Shown: one piece after another, positions 9,624-21,574 of the stretch
Layout: each line of letters starts with the position of its first letter
Position numbering within the stretch: position 1 is the stretch's first letter
Assembly: GCA_037157565.1 (NCBI GenBank)
Contig: JAZHRO010000003.1
Span: forward strand, 69,752,501 to 69,816,500
Reading direction: 5' to 3'
Length of the DNA: 64,000 bases
From: Thalassia testudinum
Taxonomy: Eukaryota > Streptophyta > Magnoliopsida > Alismatales > Hydrocharitaceae
Notes under the pieces: generated by a model
Databases searched by the model: none
The model's input: only the letters and a program-made list of their open reading frames with translations
What the model was told of the DNA's origin: nothing
Made by a program: the position numbers and the translations under genes

Positions 9624-11790
9624 ATGGAAGGTAGGAGATCCCAAAACCCAGAACTTGTACTCCCCTTGGGTACTGCTACCCAAGCTACTGCATCATCTTC
9701 TTTGCCTTCCACTTCTAATCCCTTACCTCCTGAGTCTCAAAATACTTTTCACAATCCCCCTCGCCAAGAGGATGATCTTGATTCTTCACACTTTGAGGAT
9801 TTTGAAGAACTTCCTCCAGACTTAGTTGCACATCCTCTACCACAGCAACCACCTATCCCTAGGTTCCAACCTCCACCTTATTCTAATCATCCTAATCCAC
9901 CCGCGGAGAGGGGACCTATGCCTCATCTTCAGCACCTTTTCGATACACAACTACAAATGAATACCTTAACCCAACAGGTGCAACAGCTAGCTCAAGCTGT
10001 TAATCTATTAGCTAACCCCCAACCACAACCACTTCAACCTAGAAATCCTCAGGCACCACCCCAACCCCGTAGACCTCAACTACGGGATTATTATAATCCC
10101 GCAGTTGCCCAACCAATGCCTGTGGTACGTTATCCCAATGGGGGTCGTGCTGTTGAACTGAAGCCGAACATTATAGCACTCATTCCTCACTTCCATGGAC
10201 TTGCTTCTGAGGACCCTTTTCAGCATTTAGAGGAGCTGAAGAATCTTGCCCAAACTTTGGGTCCGCAAGGACATGATCAGCACACGCTTTTGATGAAAAT
10301 GTTCTCCTTTTCATTAAAAGATAAGGCAGCATTTTGGTTTAGAACACTTGCACGGACTACACCTATAGATTCCTGGGCTTCTTTAGAACATGAGTTCTTA
10401 AAGAAGTACTTTCCTGTAGGCCGCACTAATGCCTTAAGGCGTGCCATCACCACCTTCACCCAGAATTCAGGAGAACCTATGCACGAGGCTTGGGAGAGAT
10501 TTCACGAGCTTCTGAGAAAATGACCCCACCATGGTGTCCCACGCTGGCAACAGGTCCAGATCTTCTACCATGGGCTCCATGATGACACACGGAATTTTGT
10601 AGATGCCGCTTGTGGAGGCAATTTCCTGTGTCAGGACGAGGACTCAGCCTTTGAGCTCTTTGAAGGCATGGCCGAAAACTCTATTAATAATGCTTCAATG
10701 AGCATGTTTAATAGAAAGTCCTTACATTCCCACTCACACACGGGGGTACACGAAGCCCAATCCAGTAGCAAAGACTTAGAGATAGTGGCTAGTCAACTGG
10801 ATAAAGTGGGCTTAATCGAGAAGAAAGTAGATGAAGTATGGAAATTTCTCTCAAAACACCCATCCTCTTCTTCTCAGTCACCAGCACAAAACACTTCTTC
10901 TCAGTTTCCCACAGGGAGGGAAACTGTGAATAACCTTTTTCTGACACAAACTGCATTACCAGATTTTCCATTTCCATATCCTTCACCGGTTGGAGGAACC
11001 TTTGTTCCTCCCTACACTGACTTCCCTGCATCTTCTGGAGCTTCGGAGGAGCTCCATGCCATTCACAATGATCCTTTCACACAAACCTATAACCCTGGAT
11101 GGCGTAATCATCCAAATTTCTCATGGTCGGGAAATTCACAAAGACCTCCTTTTCAACAACCTTCTGCACCACCATTGCACAACCCGATCCGAGCACCTCC
11201 TCCACAATTACACGGTTATCCACCACGTGCCTACCAGCCACCCCAACCCAGGCCCACCCAATACTCTCAATCTGGGCCTACACGAGATGACCAGTTGGGG
11301 TCTATCATGAAAGCTCTTGCTGATATGCAACAACAGAATATTGCTATGCAGCAAAGACAGAACGCGGCCTTAGCTGAGATGAGAGCCCAGCTATCACACT
11401 TGACGGAGTCCCGTCAACCACATTCACTCCCATCACAAGCACAACCCAACCCTAGGAACATACCTGCTCAAAGGTATGTCCAACCTAGACCTGCACTGCA
11501 AGATCAAACACATGACATTTCACAACCAGTGCACAACACTGAATTCTTCACTGACTCAAATTCTTCTCTTGCACAAACACAACCACCTCTGCTACCTAAC
11601 AATGATTTACCATCTACCTCTAGAGCTGAACTAAATGCCATAGTCACTAGGAGTGGTAAATGCACACTAGATCCACCTCTTCCAACACCTACGACTTCTA
11701 GTTCTGCTCCTCCACTTCCTACTTCTCCTCTACCTATGACTGAACCTCTCACAACTCCAGTACCTTTTCCTGAAGCTTTAAAGAAGAAGG
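9624..11790 (+). pseudogene. gag: gag of element A, one in-frame stop
   Basis: Start chosen at the ATG at 9624, the first in the long frame. The first 220 residues are Pro/Gln-rich and low in complexity. The structural core lies at about residues 225-330, with FWFRTLARTT, FLKKYFP and MHEAWERFHELL, as in Athila and Tat capsids. A TGA at 10521-10523 falls just before PHHGVPRWQQVQ, where relatives are open, and the same frame resumes. The C-terminal half is again Pro/Gln-rich with a likely coiled coil (LGSIMKALADMQQQNIAMQ). I see no CCHC zinc knuckle, which many gag proteins have. It would form the particle and bind genomic RNA. Confidence 0.85.
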
Positions 11791-12809
11791 AGAAAGGAAA
11801 GAAAAAGACCTGTGTGGCACCTGTGGAGGATTTGCTTAAGCTCTTTGAGCAAGTCCACATAAACATCCCCTTGTTGGATGCAATCCGCCACATCCCTCTT
11901 TACGCTAAGTTTTTAAAAGACCTATGTACACCTAAGCATAAAGCAAGAATTCAAAAAGGGAGTAGTCCAATCATTCTCTCGGAACAAGCTAGTTCCATCA
12001 TCTCTAGTACCCTCCCAACTAAGATGAAAGACCCAGGCACCCCTCTCTTATCCTGCATGATAGGTAACACCACATTCAATAGAGCACTACTTGACCTAGG
12101 TGCTTCCATTAATCTTATCCCAACCTCTCTACTGACACATTTTGAGGTTGGCAATCTGAAGCCAACCGAGGTGTCCCTGCAATTAGCTGACAGATCAGTT
12201 AAGACACCTCAGGGAGTGTTGGAAGATGTCATAGTGCGGGTCAAGGATTTTTACTTCCCTGTAGACTTTATAGTCCTTGACATGGAAGTACTTGAAGATA
12301 TCCAGAATACACCTATCATTTTAGGAAGACCTTTCTTGGCTACGGCCATGGCAAACATCAATTGTGAGGAGGGCCTTATAGAATTAAAGTTTGGAGATCA
12401 GAAAATAAAAATTGATATTTTTCAGGCCCAAAGAGGACCAACCTATAGTTTAATTGAAGAAATCTTCTCCCTGGATTCATTGGATCAATTGGTTGAAGAC
12501 ACCTTGATCAATTCATTAAATTTAGAACCTCAACACTCTTTGGACTCTGACTTGACTTCCACTGAGATACCAAATTTAGAGACTGAGGACCTTCCTCCCA
12601 TTCCATTAGTATCTCGAGGATCTCCTGAAACTTTCACACCTGCTCCTTCTGATCCTGTGCCTGTTGAACTCAAACCTCTTCCTGACTCTCTCAAATATGT
12701 TTTCTTAGGACCTGATCAGACCTATCCGGTGATTGTTAACTCTTCCCTTTTTTCTGATCAAGAGTCACGACTCTTATCTGTCCTAAGAGCACATAGGCAG
12801 GCTATATGA
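11791..12809 (+). pseudogene. pro: Protease region of element A
   Basis: Continues the gag frame with a Lys-rich stretch (KKKEKGKKKT), the conserved segment EDLLKLFEQVHINIPLLDAI and an aspartic protease whose active site reads LLDLGASINLIP (about 12085-12120). DLGAS in place of D(T/S)GA is usual in Athila-type elements, so the site may be functional. GRPFLATA follows as the second conserved block. The tail is acidic and Leu-rich. A TGA at 12807-12809, after HRQAI, ends this segment at the protease-RT junction. Confidence 0.85.
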
Positions 12810-14162
12810 TGGAGCCTTTCTGACCATACTGGCATCAGTCCTTCTTATTGCACACATAGGATTTTCACTGAAGAAGGATCTAGACCTACTAGACAGCCCC
12901 GGCATAGATTAAACCCTACATTACAAGAGGTGATAAAAAGTGAAATGATTAAATGGCTGGACAATGGAATTATCTACCCAATTTCTGACAGTAGATGGGT
13001 AAGTCCTGTTCAGGTTGTGCCAAAGAAGGCCGGACTTACCATCGTCACCACTGATTCTGAAGAAGTCATCCCTACACGCATTGCTAGTTCGTGGCGAGTA
13101 TGTATAGATTACCGAAAACTCAACCAAGCCACGAAGAAAGATCATTTCCCTTTGCCCTTCATTGATCAAATACTGGAAAGAGTGGCAGGGAATAGATTTT
13201 TCTGCTTTTTGGATGGCTATTCAGGATACAATCAGGTGTTAATTCACCCCGATGATCAGGAGAAAACGACATTCACCTGCACCTACGGAACCTTTGCATT
13301 CCGTAGGATGCCTTTTGGATTGTGCAACGCACCTACTACATTCCAGCGGTGTATGTTTGCAATCTTTTCCGACTTAGTAGGCGATTGTTTAGAAGTCTTC
13401 ATGGATGACTTCTCGGTCTTCGGGAGCACATTTGATGCATGTCTAGACCACCTAACCAAGGTCCTGCAAAGATGCATTAATGTGAATCTGGTACTTTCCT
13501 GGGAGAAATCTCATTTCATGGTAACTGAAGGACTTGTATTAGGTCACCTTATTTCTGAGAGAGGAATTGAGGTTGACCGCGCGAAGGTAAAGTTGATTTC
13601 TGATTTACCACTACCTTCGTCGGTTAAGCAAATTCGATCTTTCCTCGGGCATGTTGGTTTTTTTCGTCGATTTACAGCGGATTTCTCGAAAATAGCCCAA
13701 CCTCTCACTACTCTCCTCTCTAAAGACGTAGACTTCCAGATCTCTGACGATTGTGTTCGTGCCTATACGACACTTCGTGATCTGATTACCAAGGCACCCA
13801 TACTGCAACCCCCGAATTGGTCTCACCCTTTTGAGATCATGTGTGATGCCTCTAATTATGCAGTAGGAGCTGTCCTTGGTCAAAAATTGGATGGGAAACC
13901 CACAGTCATCTATTACTCTAGCAAGACCTTAGATGAAGCTCAGAGGAATTACACCGTCACGGAAAAGGAATTGCTAGCTGTAGTATATGCACTGGAAAAA
14001 TTCAGACCTTATCTTTTAGGTTCCCACGTTATAGTCTACACTGACCACACGGCAGTTCGATATCTTCTCGCCAAGAAGGACGCGAAATCTCGTCTGATTA
14101 GATGGATCCTACCTTTACAGGAATTTGATTTAGAGATTCGTGATAAGGCTGGAAAGTAGAAT
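12810..14162 (+). pseudogene. pol: Reverse transcriptase and RNase H of element A
   Basis: Same frame, open from just after the TGA to a TAG at 14157-14159. RT motifs in order: [66 protein letters not shown] and FMDDFSVFG (catalytic Asp pair near 13400). RNase H follows, with [14 protein letters not shown] (first catalytic Asp), [16 protein letters not shown] (catalytic Glu) and YTDH. All catalytic residues I can check are present. The TAG separates RNase H from [10 protein letters not shown] at the integrase junction. Confidence 0.92.
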
Positions 14163-15587
14163 GTGGTAGCTGACCACTTATCCCGCCTTCCTTCTGAAGC
14201 GATTTCTCCTTCTTTACCCATCTCTGACCACTTCCCTGACGAGCAATTGCTGGTCATTCATTCTGATCTTCCCTGGTATGCTGACATTGTCAACTACCTG
14301 GCTTCTGGACTCATCCCCACTAATTGGGTCCGACATCAAAAAGACAGACTTAGATCCGAGGCCAAGCACTATTACTGGGAAGAACCTTGGCTTTTCAAGC
14401 ATTGTAAAGACCAGATCTTTAGGAAGTGTGTCCCTGATAAGGAGATTAGAAGCGTCTTATCATTCTGCCACGACCAGGCGTGCGGCGGTCACTTCTCTAG
14501 CAAAAAGACCACTGCAAAGATTTTGCAGAGTGGTTTCTATTGGCCCACAATCTTCAAGGATGCACACGAATATAGCAGGGCATGTTCACGCTGTCAGTCT
14601 CTCGGTAGTATTGGCCGCCGAGACATGATGCCCTTGAATTCGATCATGGTGTGCGAAATCTTTGACATTTGGGGCATTGACTTCATGGGACCTTTTCCTA
14701 AATCTTATGGCTTCGAGTACATATTGTTGGCAGTTGAGTATGTTTCAAAATGGATTGAAGCCATCCCATCAAGGACAAATGATCATAGAGTTGTGACACA
14801 ATTTGTTCAAGATTTCATCTTCTCTAGATTCGGGGTACCTAAAGCCATCATTAGTGATGGAGGGTCTCATTTTAGAAACACACATTTTCAGTCCCTACTT
14901 CAAAAGTATGGGGTGTCACATAGGATTGCTACATCTTATCACCCTCAAACCAATGGACTTGCTGAATTATCTAATCGGGAGATCAAAAAGATTTTACAGA
15001 CTACCATCCGACCTGATAGAAAGGATTGGTCTTCCTGCCTTTCTGATGCGTTGTGGGCATATAGGACAGCCCACAAAACCCCTTTAGGCATGTTTCCTTT
15101 TAGACTTGTGTATGGGAAACACTGTCATCTTCCCGTAGAATTAGAGCACAAAGCCTATTGGGCAATCAGAAAGTGTAACTTAGACTTAGAGAAGGCCGGT
15201 GATCTTAGGAAATTACAAATGTCTGAGCTCGATGAATTAAGGAATGAATCTTATGAAAGCTCAAGGATGTATAAGGACAAACTTAAGGCCTTCCATGACT
15301 GTCACATTCTTAGGAAATCTTTTCACCCTGATAAAAAAGTCCTTCTCTTCGACTCTAGACTGAAACTCTTTCCTGGGAAGTTAAGATCAAAATGGATTGG
15401 ACCTTTCAAAATCTTGAGATTATTTGATAATGGAGCCGTTGAGATCACTGAACTTGACAAATCTGAACCCTTTATTGTTAATGGACAAAGACTGAAACCT
15501 TTCATTGAGCCGCATGATCTCAGACTTGTCAATTCCACCATTTCGCTCCTACATTTTGAGCTACCAACTAAGTTTTCACCTAGCTGA
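14163..15587 (+). pseudogene. int: Integrase of element A
   Basis: 474 codons in the same frame, after VVADHLSRL. The zinc-binding HHCC region has [10 protein letters not shown] and CSRCQ. Catalytic core: Asp in [10 protein letters not shown], Asp in ISDGGSHF, and Glu in [12 protein letters not shown], with exactly 35 residues between the second Asp and the Glu. The C-terminal [14 protein letters not shown] segment is present, with no chromodomain after it, as in Athila. The domain looks intact, but the protein is cut from the polyprotein by the TAG at 14157. It ends at the TGA at 15585-15587. Confidence 0.92.
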
Positions 15588-17250
15588 AGGCGTTAAACTT
15601 AGCAAACACCTACCCTTGTATATAGCTGTTTTACACCTTTCTTACTCTTGCCTTTATTTGCATATAGTGACTACCCTTGCATTCTGAGCATACATTCATT
15701 GACACACATGTCATGCATTTCACTTCCTAGCCCGACTATTCACTCTGATCCTAGATCAGACTTAAAATCATCCGCACAGAGATTTTATCTCCTCATTCCG
15801 ACTTTCTTCCATCACCCAGTCTAGGATAGTGAAAAGCAGAGCATCCATTTGCATCCACCCTTTCATTCAATGAGGACATTGAAACATTTAAGCATGGGGG
15901 GGTGTAAATGGTAAACCATTTAAACCAAAATGCAATTGTAGACACACCTATAGTGCATATAGTATTATCAAAAAAAAAAAATATTATATACTTCAAAAAA
16001 AATTGAAAAATTTTGAAAATTTTTTAAAAAAAATAAAAATTACAAAGCTAAAAATACAAAAAAATAACAAATCAGAAAATTCCAAAAATACAATAAGGGA
16101 CATGTACTTCATTATCAAAGGAGGACATTCATTTCAAGAGGGGAGGGAGAAAAAGAAAAAGAAAAAGAAAGAAAAGATAAGTGATCTTATAGCTGAAAAA
16201 AAAAATAATAATAATAGAATAAGTGTCTATGGACATTCAACCATTACTGGTTTGACCTGCTGGGCCATAGAAGCTTGGTACAAGCTTAGGCTTAATACAC
16301 TTCGAGCCTTGACAAGATAGACCACAGTCTCTCCTAACTTTAGGATAATTCTTGTACCTGAGTCACCAGTACAGGATTCGTTGGTTTGCTTTGACTTAGG
16401 AGTCTAAGTAACCTTGGCTTACACTACACAGTGTCAGGAAAGACCACTTGAACCTAAACCTCAACCCTTGTGTTCATTAGGGAAGGTTGAGTCCTTACCT
16501 GTGTGTGCAGGTAGACTCTTTGTCCTAATCTTTAGTTTTGTGTCTAGGAGAAGCTCTTTCCACAAAAGAAATCCACCCACCAAATACAGTGCGCTCTACA
16601 AAATAAGTTCGGGAGACATACTGTTCAAAAAAAAAAAAGAAAAAAAAGTCAAGTATGTTCTCCAAAAAGTCTGAAAAACTACTCTTCCACCAAAAATGTT
16701 TTCAGGGTTCAAAACAAATACCCTGTTTGTCCACCAAAAAAAAAAAATTCTTCTCTGAGCCACGAATACAATAAGGGTTGGGATTGAATACCATCAATTT
16801 TTGAAAGTCATCCGAAAGCATGAGCTGAAGTTAGGACCAACCTGGACTTAAAAAGAAGTGAAACCCCGGGAGTGAGCTTTAGAATTTCACCTGGTTAGTC
16901 CTGACTTATCACAAAGCACAGCCATAACTTCATAGCATTCTGAGTCTCTGTAAAACCTCCTGAGTCCTGGAATTCGACTTAAGGTTTAAATATCAAGAGT
17001 CCTTGTTGGTTGAGGGATGGTCTATGTCATTTAAGCCTCGAGTTCTGGTAGGTTATCCTCAGTAACCAGGTTCTCACAATGCCAAAAACACAATTGGTAT
17101 TAGAAAATTTTTCAGCTTGAAGATCATCATCATAAACACTTAAAAATTTTTTGAAACAAGAAAAAGATATCTCTACACACTTACCTTGCTGATACTTAAA
17201 TAGCCTTACACTTCAACAGATTGTTTGCTAAGGGAGTAGCAAAACGTAAG
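15588..17250 (+). other. 3' noncoding region of element A
   Basis: Contains the internal purine-tract module (15868-15902), A-rich stretches (15970-16080) and a GGTTA/TAACC hairpin with 7-base loop TCCTCAG (17051-17067). Athila relatives can carry an envelope-like ORF here. I find only short AT-rich ORFs (105 and 86 codons) with no membrane segments of note, so none is called. Confidence 0.7.
15868..15902 (+). promoter_or_regulatory. Internal polypurine-tract module of A
   Basis: TTCAATG-AGGA-CATTGAA forms a 7-bp stem with loop AGGA, followed 8 bases later by GCATGGGGGGG. It sits 280 bases after the integrase stop and 1.36 kb before the 3' LTR. The module recurs in all other elements whose 3' part is visible. 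Confidence 0.75.
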
Positions 17251-17260
17251 CATGGGGGTA
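17224..17260 (+). promoter_or_regulatory. Terminal hairpin and polypurine tract of A
   Basis: TTTGCTA and TAGCAAA flank the loop AGGGAG; five bases later comes AGCATGGGGGTA, directly adjacent to the 3' LTR. The purine tract is the expected plus-strand primer. The same hairpin precedes the tract in C, E, F and G. Confidence 0.85.
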
Positions 17261-20200
17261 TGATGAGTGGCTACTCATCATGGCTAAAAGGCCGAAATTA
17301 AGCTAGACACTAAGAAAAACAATATCAAATTAACATATAAAAAGCGCTAAGTGTGGGAATTAAAGAAAAGACCTAAAACTTTTAATGTGTGTTAAAACTT
17401 CATAATTAGGTCACAAAAGTGAGATACTTTGAAAATAAAAGAATAAATGATGATCCATGCATCAATTGAACACATAAAAAAGTTTGAAAAGCCAAATCAG
17501 AAGTAAAATCAATGTCTTAAATGTTCAATTAAGCACATGTAAAAATTTGAAAGCAATTGGACATCATTTAGGCTTAGAAATAAATAGATTACAATTAGGT
17601 CCTTCATGCATTACATTTCTACCCTTCAAAACTCCTTCTTGGACCTTTTTGCAAGCCGCAGGGACCCTTCTGTATGACTGCAAGGCCCTTCCAGTTATAG
17701 TTCTTTTCACTTTTGGACCTACACGCTATTCTTCTACCCCTTCGTTCAAGGGTCTTCCTGCAAGTTTTCCCTCATTTCAGAGAGAAGCCTGTGTTCTTCA
17801 CGCGCACTGTAGCACGCGAAGAACACAGCCATTCTCGACCGTCCATCGCACTTTTGATCTCGATCTGCGGCTGGATTCTATTGGAACCTTCGCGCGATTC
17901 GGTGCGTGCGTTCACCTCTCTTCCCAGCTCACATCTGACGGTCAGATTTCCCTCTCGACTCGCCGCGGCTCTACCCATCTCATCCTCACCGCCGGCCTAA
18001 TTTTGATTAACCTCACCCTTGCGGTGATTCCAATCACTGAGCTGCTATTTAAGCACCTCAGTGGTGTCGTGCGCAAAGGATCGCTCCCTCCTACATCTCT
18101 TAGCGATCAGTTCGTCCACTCCAGTCTCTCCTCCTCATCTAGACCCTGATTTCACAGCCACCGGCTGTGGAATCATCGCCTGCTCTCGACCCTCCTCATT
18201 GCTAAGGACCTCGTAGCACCTGAGGATGACCCTGGAGTCTCACTAGCAGACTCTTCCCTCTACTGGAGTCACCCTCCTCCTTTCTTCCTCCTTAGCCGCC
18301 GGCTAAGGACCCATAGGTCCCATTCTTCCTTTTAGTTTAGGTTTTTAATTCTGCACAAGTAGTGTTAGATTTAGTTTGCAGTAGTTTAGAATAGATTTAG
18401 TTTTAATTGTTAGTGTTTAATGTTAGCTGTAGTTAGATTAGTCTTAGGAGTAGAATTAGTATTAGATCCCCTCCCTCACCTCCTCTGATCAGTCCAGATC
18501 AGAGGGGAAGAATCATCTGTTCATTGTTCAATTTATCTCCCTCTTCATGTTTTGTTTTTCGATCATCCAAATTCTGATTCTTGTTTTTCCTTTTAACGAC
18601 GAATTTTTCATCAATCACCCACACATCCTGACCCAATATCAGATCTGATGGCGCACTGCCTCAGATCTGAAAGTGGCGTCACAAGCACCATTTGGGGCTT
18701 CTCCCTCACTCCATTTGTTTCACAAAAGCCCCTCTGTTTTAAATGGATTGCCTCAGTTTGTTAGAGCACTTTTGATTTGGATTTTAAAGGATTTTTACTC
18801 TCTGAAATGTTTTGACAGATCTAACAAATTGAAGGGATTTTTGGTTTTCATTGTAGGCAAGGATTCTGAGAAGCTCTCTGATGACAGAGAGCCAATCAGA
18901 AGAGCCTCTCATGATTCTGAGTATACTTTGTTTTGAATGCATTCACCAGCTTCCATTAAATTTCCTTAATGCATTCTTAGTCTCTTTTTGCTATTTCAGA
19001 ACTGCCATACACTATTTGTGTTGATGATCATTTCTGTATGGTGATTCTCTAACCTAAGGAGTTTTCCATACTCCTTAAGGTTGCAAGAAACTGGGATTGT
19101 GTTTCTTTGATTTTAATTGATCGAGCTAAGTCTTCCTTCATGCTGTCTATGGCATTAGGAAGACTAACTCAATGCCATTTGAATTTTGATCTGAAAGGAT
19201 GCTTCTGATAAGGTTTTTCCTAATGAGTGTTTGAGCTGAATTTACATGAGATTTTCGTGAGATTTTAACCTTTATCAGATTTGGATTTCAACTCTCAAAA
19301 TTTTTAGTTTGTTTTGAATTTTATCTTACTCCCAGTTACACAGCAATATGCTGCAACTTGCAGCTACATTTCCCTCCATCTCCAAATTCTCTTCTCCAAA
19401 TTCCCTTTTCATCAGTGAATTTTTTGTTCCCCTTTCTCTAAGTGGACTAACTGCAGCAGCAATTAGCCACTTGACAGTGGCTTAAGCCACTGCCACTGTA
19501 AACAACACATACTAAATACATTCTTCTTCTCTCCATCTCTTCTGACAGTAGCTGTGGCTGCTGTCTTAATTGAACTCTAACACTCAATCAACTCTAATTC
19601 CCTAACTTTATACAAAAGCCTAATGACATAGACTTATTTTAAAACTGTAAATATACCTATTCATAGTATTATAACTATAGCATATCAGTTAGATACATAG
19701 TTATACTGTAAATATATATAAAACCTGTATAGAAATTCATATACATATGTAATCTATGTAAAAATATGTATATATACTAATCTATTATGTATGTATTTAC
19801 TGATTTCTGTATATATGTATGTACAGATTTATATTTACTTATTTAGTAGCTAAGTTAATAAGTTAGAGCAATAATCAAGTAAATAAATCTATAAACTTGG
19901 GAATATATATATATTAAGTAATTTAAGTTAGTCAAAGTATAATTATACCTAGTATAAGTTACTGTAATTTAGTTTTAATTTTAAACACACAGAATTGCTA
20001 TTTTAGCCTAAATAAAACATAAATAAATTCATAAAAATACAATAAAAATATGTATTAAATACTTAAGTATGTAAATTAAAACTGTTTAAGGTCAATTAGA
20101 CCATTTACTAATTATTTTATAAGTAATTAACTATTTAATCACCTAAATCAACCTGTATAATCAGCCTAGTTTAGCGAATTTATTTGTATAGCAAAAATAT

Positions 20201-21569
20201 TTAAAATTCAAAATTAATTAATCAATTATGTAGTATTACGTAAATATTTTATTTACCATATTTTATTTTATTTTTTTTAATAATTTATGGCCCCCAAATC
20301 GAGGGCCAAAAACGCGCACAGACGCAGCTGCGTCTGATTTCCAGCGCACGATGTGGCGCTGGAATAGCGCCACATTGTGTGCTGCAAAGCAAACGCAGCC
20401 ATATAAATATAATTTATGCTATAGGTTAAGCAGTCGTCAAGGCGCAGGGCGCCCGAAACACTACCGATTATGTCCGATCCGATTACCTGATGTGTGCTGA
20501 ACTCTGATATGTGTGTGGGCTCAGGGGCCCGAGCATGTGCGAGCTTGAAGGCGTTGGGCTGAGGCCTGATGCTGAGATTGAAAACGTTACTAAGCCACCT
20601 AATCTTAGATTAGGGCCCGCTTAGTAGAGGTCTGGTCCCACCCGTAGGGTGATGTGTATCCCTCGAAAAGTGCGCCAGCTAATTAAACACATTTTACACT
20701 AAGGACGTTAGCCTAACCCCGTCTCCACCGCAGCCTCTGAAATACCTCAAGAGACAAGAGTTAAACACAGAATAAAATGAAAGGACAGACGACTTAGGAG
20801 AAGGAACGCAAGAGATAACAAGAACAGAAAGACTTACTGTACATACAGCAGTAGAATAAGTAATATACATACGTATAAGTAAACCCAAATAATTACTAAC
20901 AGAATAGAACGACACTATAAACATCTCTAAAGACCTCAGTTTGCTTCTTTAGGTTGTATATAGTGTTTTCTGAGATTTAGCGACGTTTATATCTGTCACT
21001 AAAACTGATATATATATGTCACTATAAATAAAAGACTAGTAAGTTAAGTTTTTACACTATGGTATCCTAATGTAGTATGAACTAACATATTAGTGTTAAT
21101 AGTATAACTTTAAATACATAGTTTAGAGTATAATAATAAATTGTTTGATGCTTGTTCATAGTTAGTATTTTTGCAAGCACTTCTTAGTAACTAGGTAAAT
21201 AAAACATTCATTCATTCTTTAAGTGTAAAGTTTCTTTTTGAATAAGAAGACAATTTTGGAGATAATCAAAGAGTGACCGAATTAAATTCAATAAATTGCC
21301 TCCTAGAGAACGACCTGGAACAAAACCAGTAAAAATTAGATAAATAAGCAAATGATAATAATGGTTGTAATGACTGGTACTCACCCATACTCACCACTAT
21401 ACGACATCCTTAATGTTATATTGTACACCCTATACTACAACGACATGATCATAACAATAATCATTCATCATCATACAACCATTGTGTTATATACACATTG
21501 TAGATCATCGGTGTCATTGTTATCATTGTCATTCACACATTACACACATTACACCATCAACCACCATCA
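17261..21569 (+). repeat. 3' LTR of element A
   Basis: 4,309 bp, colinear with the 5' LTR at an offset of about 13.12 kb. Its last 30 bases differ more (CACACATTACACACATT against CAACCATCAACACCATT), possibly by microsatellite slippage. TATA at 20402-20409; tRNA-Asp 5'-end complement at 21430-21444. Confidence 0.95.
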
Positions 21570-21574
21570 AGGGG
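21570..21574. repeat. Right target-site duplication of element A (AGGGG)
   Basis: Exact copy of 4133-4137, immediately after the terminal CA of the 3' LTR. Confidence 0.95.

Larger units (their letters stand above)
4138..21569 (+). mobile_element. Element A: complete Athila-like Ty3 LTR retrotransposon
   Basis: 17,432 bp, with LTRs 4138-8447 and 17261-21569, TG...CA ends and AGGGG target duplications. Order: LTR, tRNA-Asp primer site, 1.15-kb leader, gag-protease-RT/RNase H-integrase in one frame (9624-15587), internal purine tract, 1.35-kb noncoding region, terminal hairpin and purine tract, LTR. Lineage is judged from the DLGAS protease, the FMDD RT motif, the RT insertion between VVPKK and [10 protein letters not shown], and the integrase without a chromodomain; these are Athila hallmarks. 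Aligned LTR blocks differ at roughly 1-2 per 100 bases, so the insertion is fairly recent. Three in-frame stops make it non-autonomous today. Confidence 0.95.

Noticed and set aside
10521..10523. Programmed readthrough between gag and pol in A
   Set aside because: The stop is inside the gag core, bases after it (CCC) do not match known readthrough contexts, and two further stops occur.
15603..17250. Envelope-like gene after the integrase of A
   Set aside because: Only short AT-rich ORFs, no signal peptide or membrane segment.
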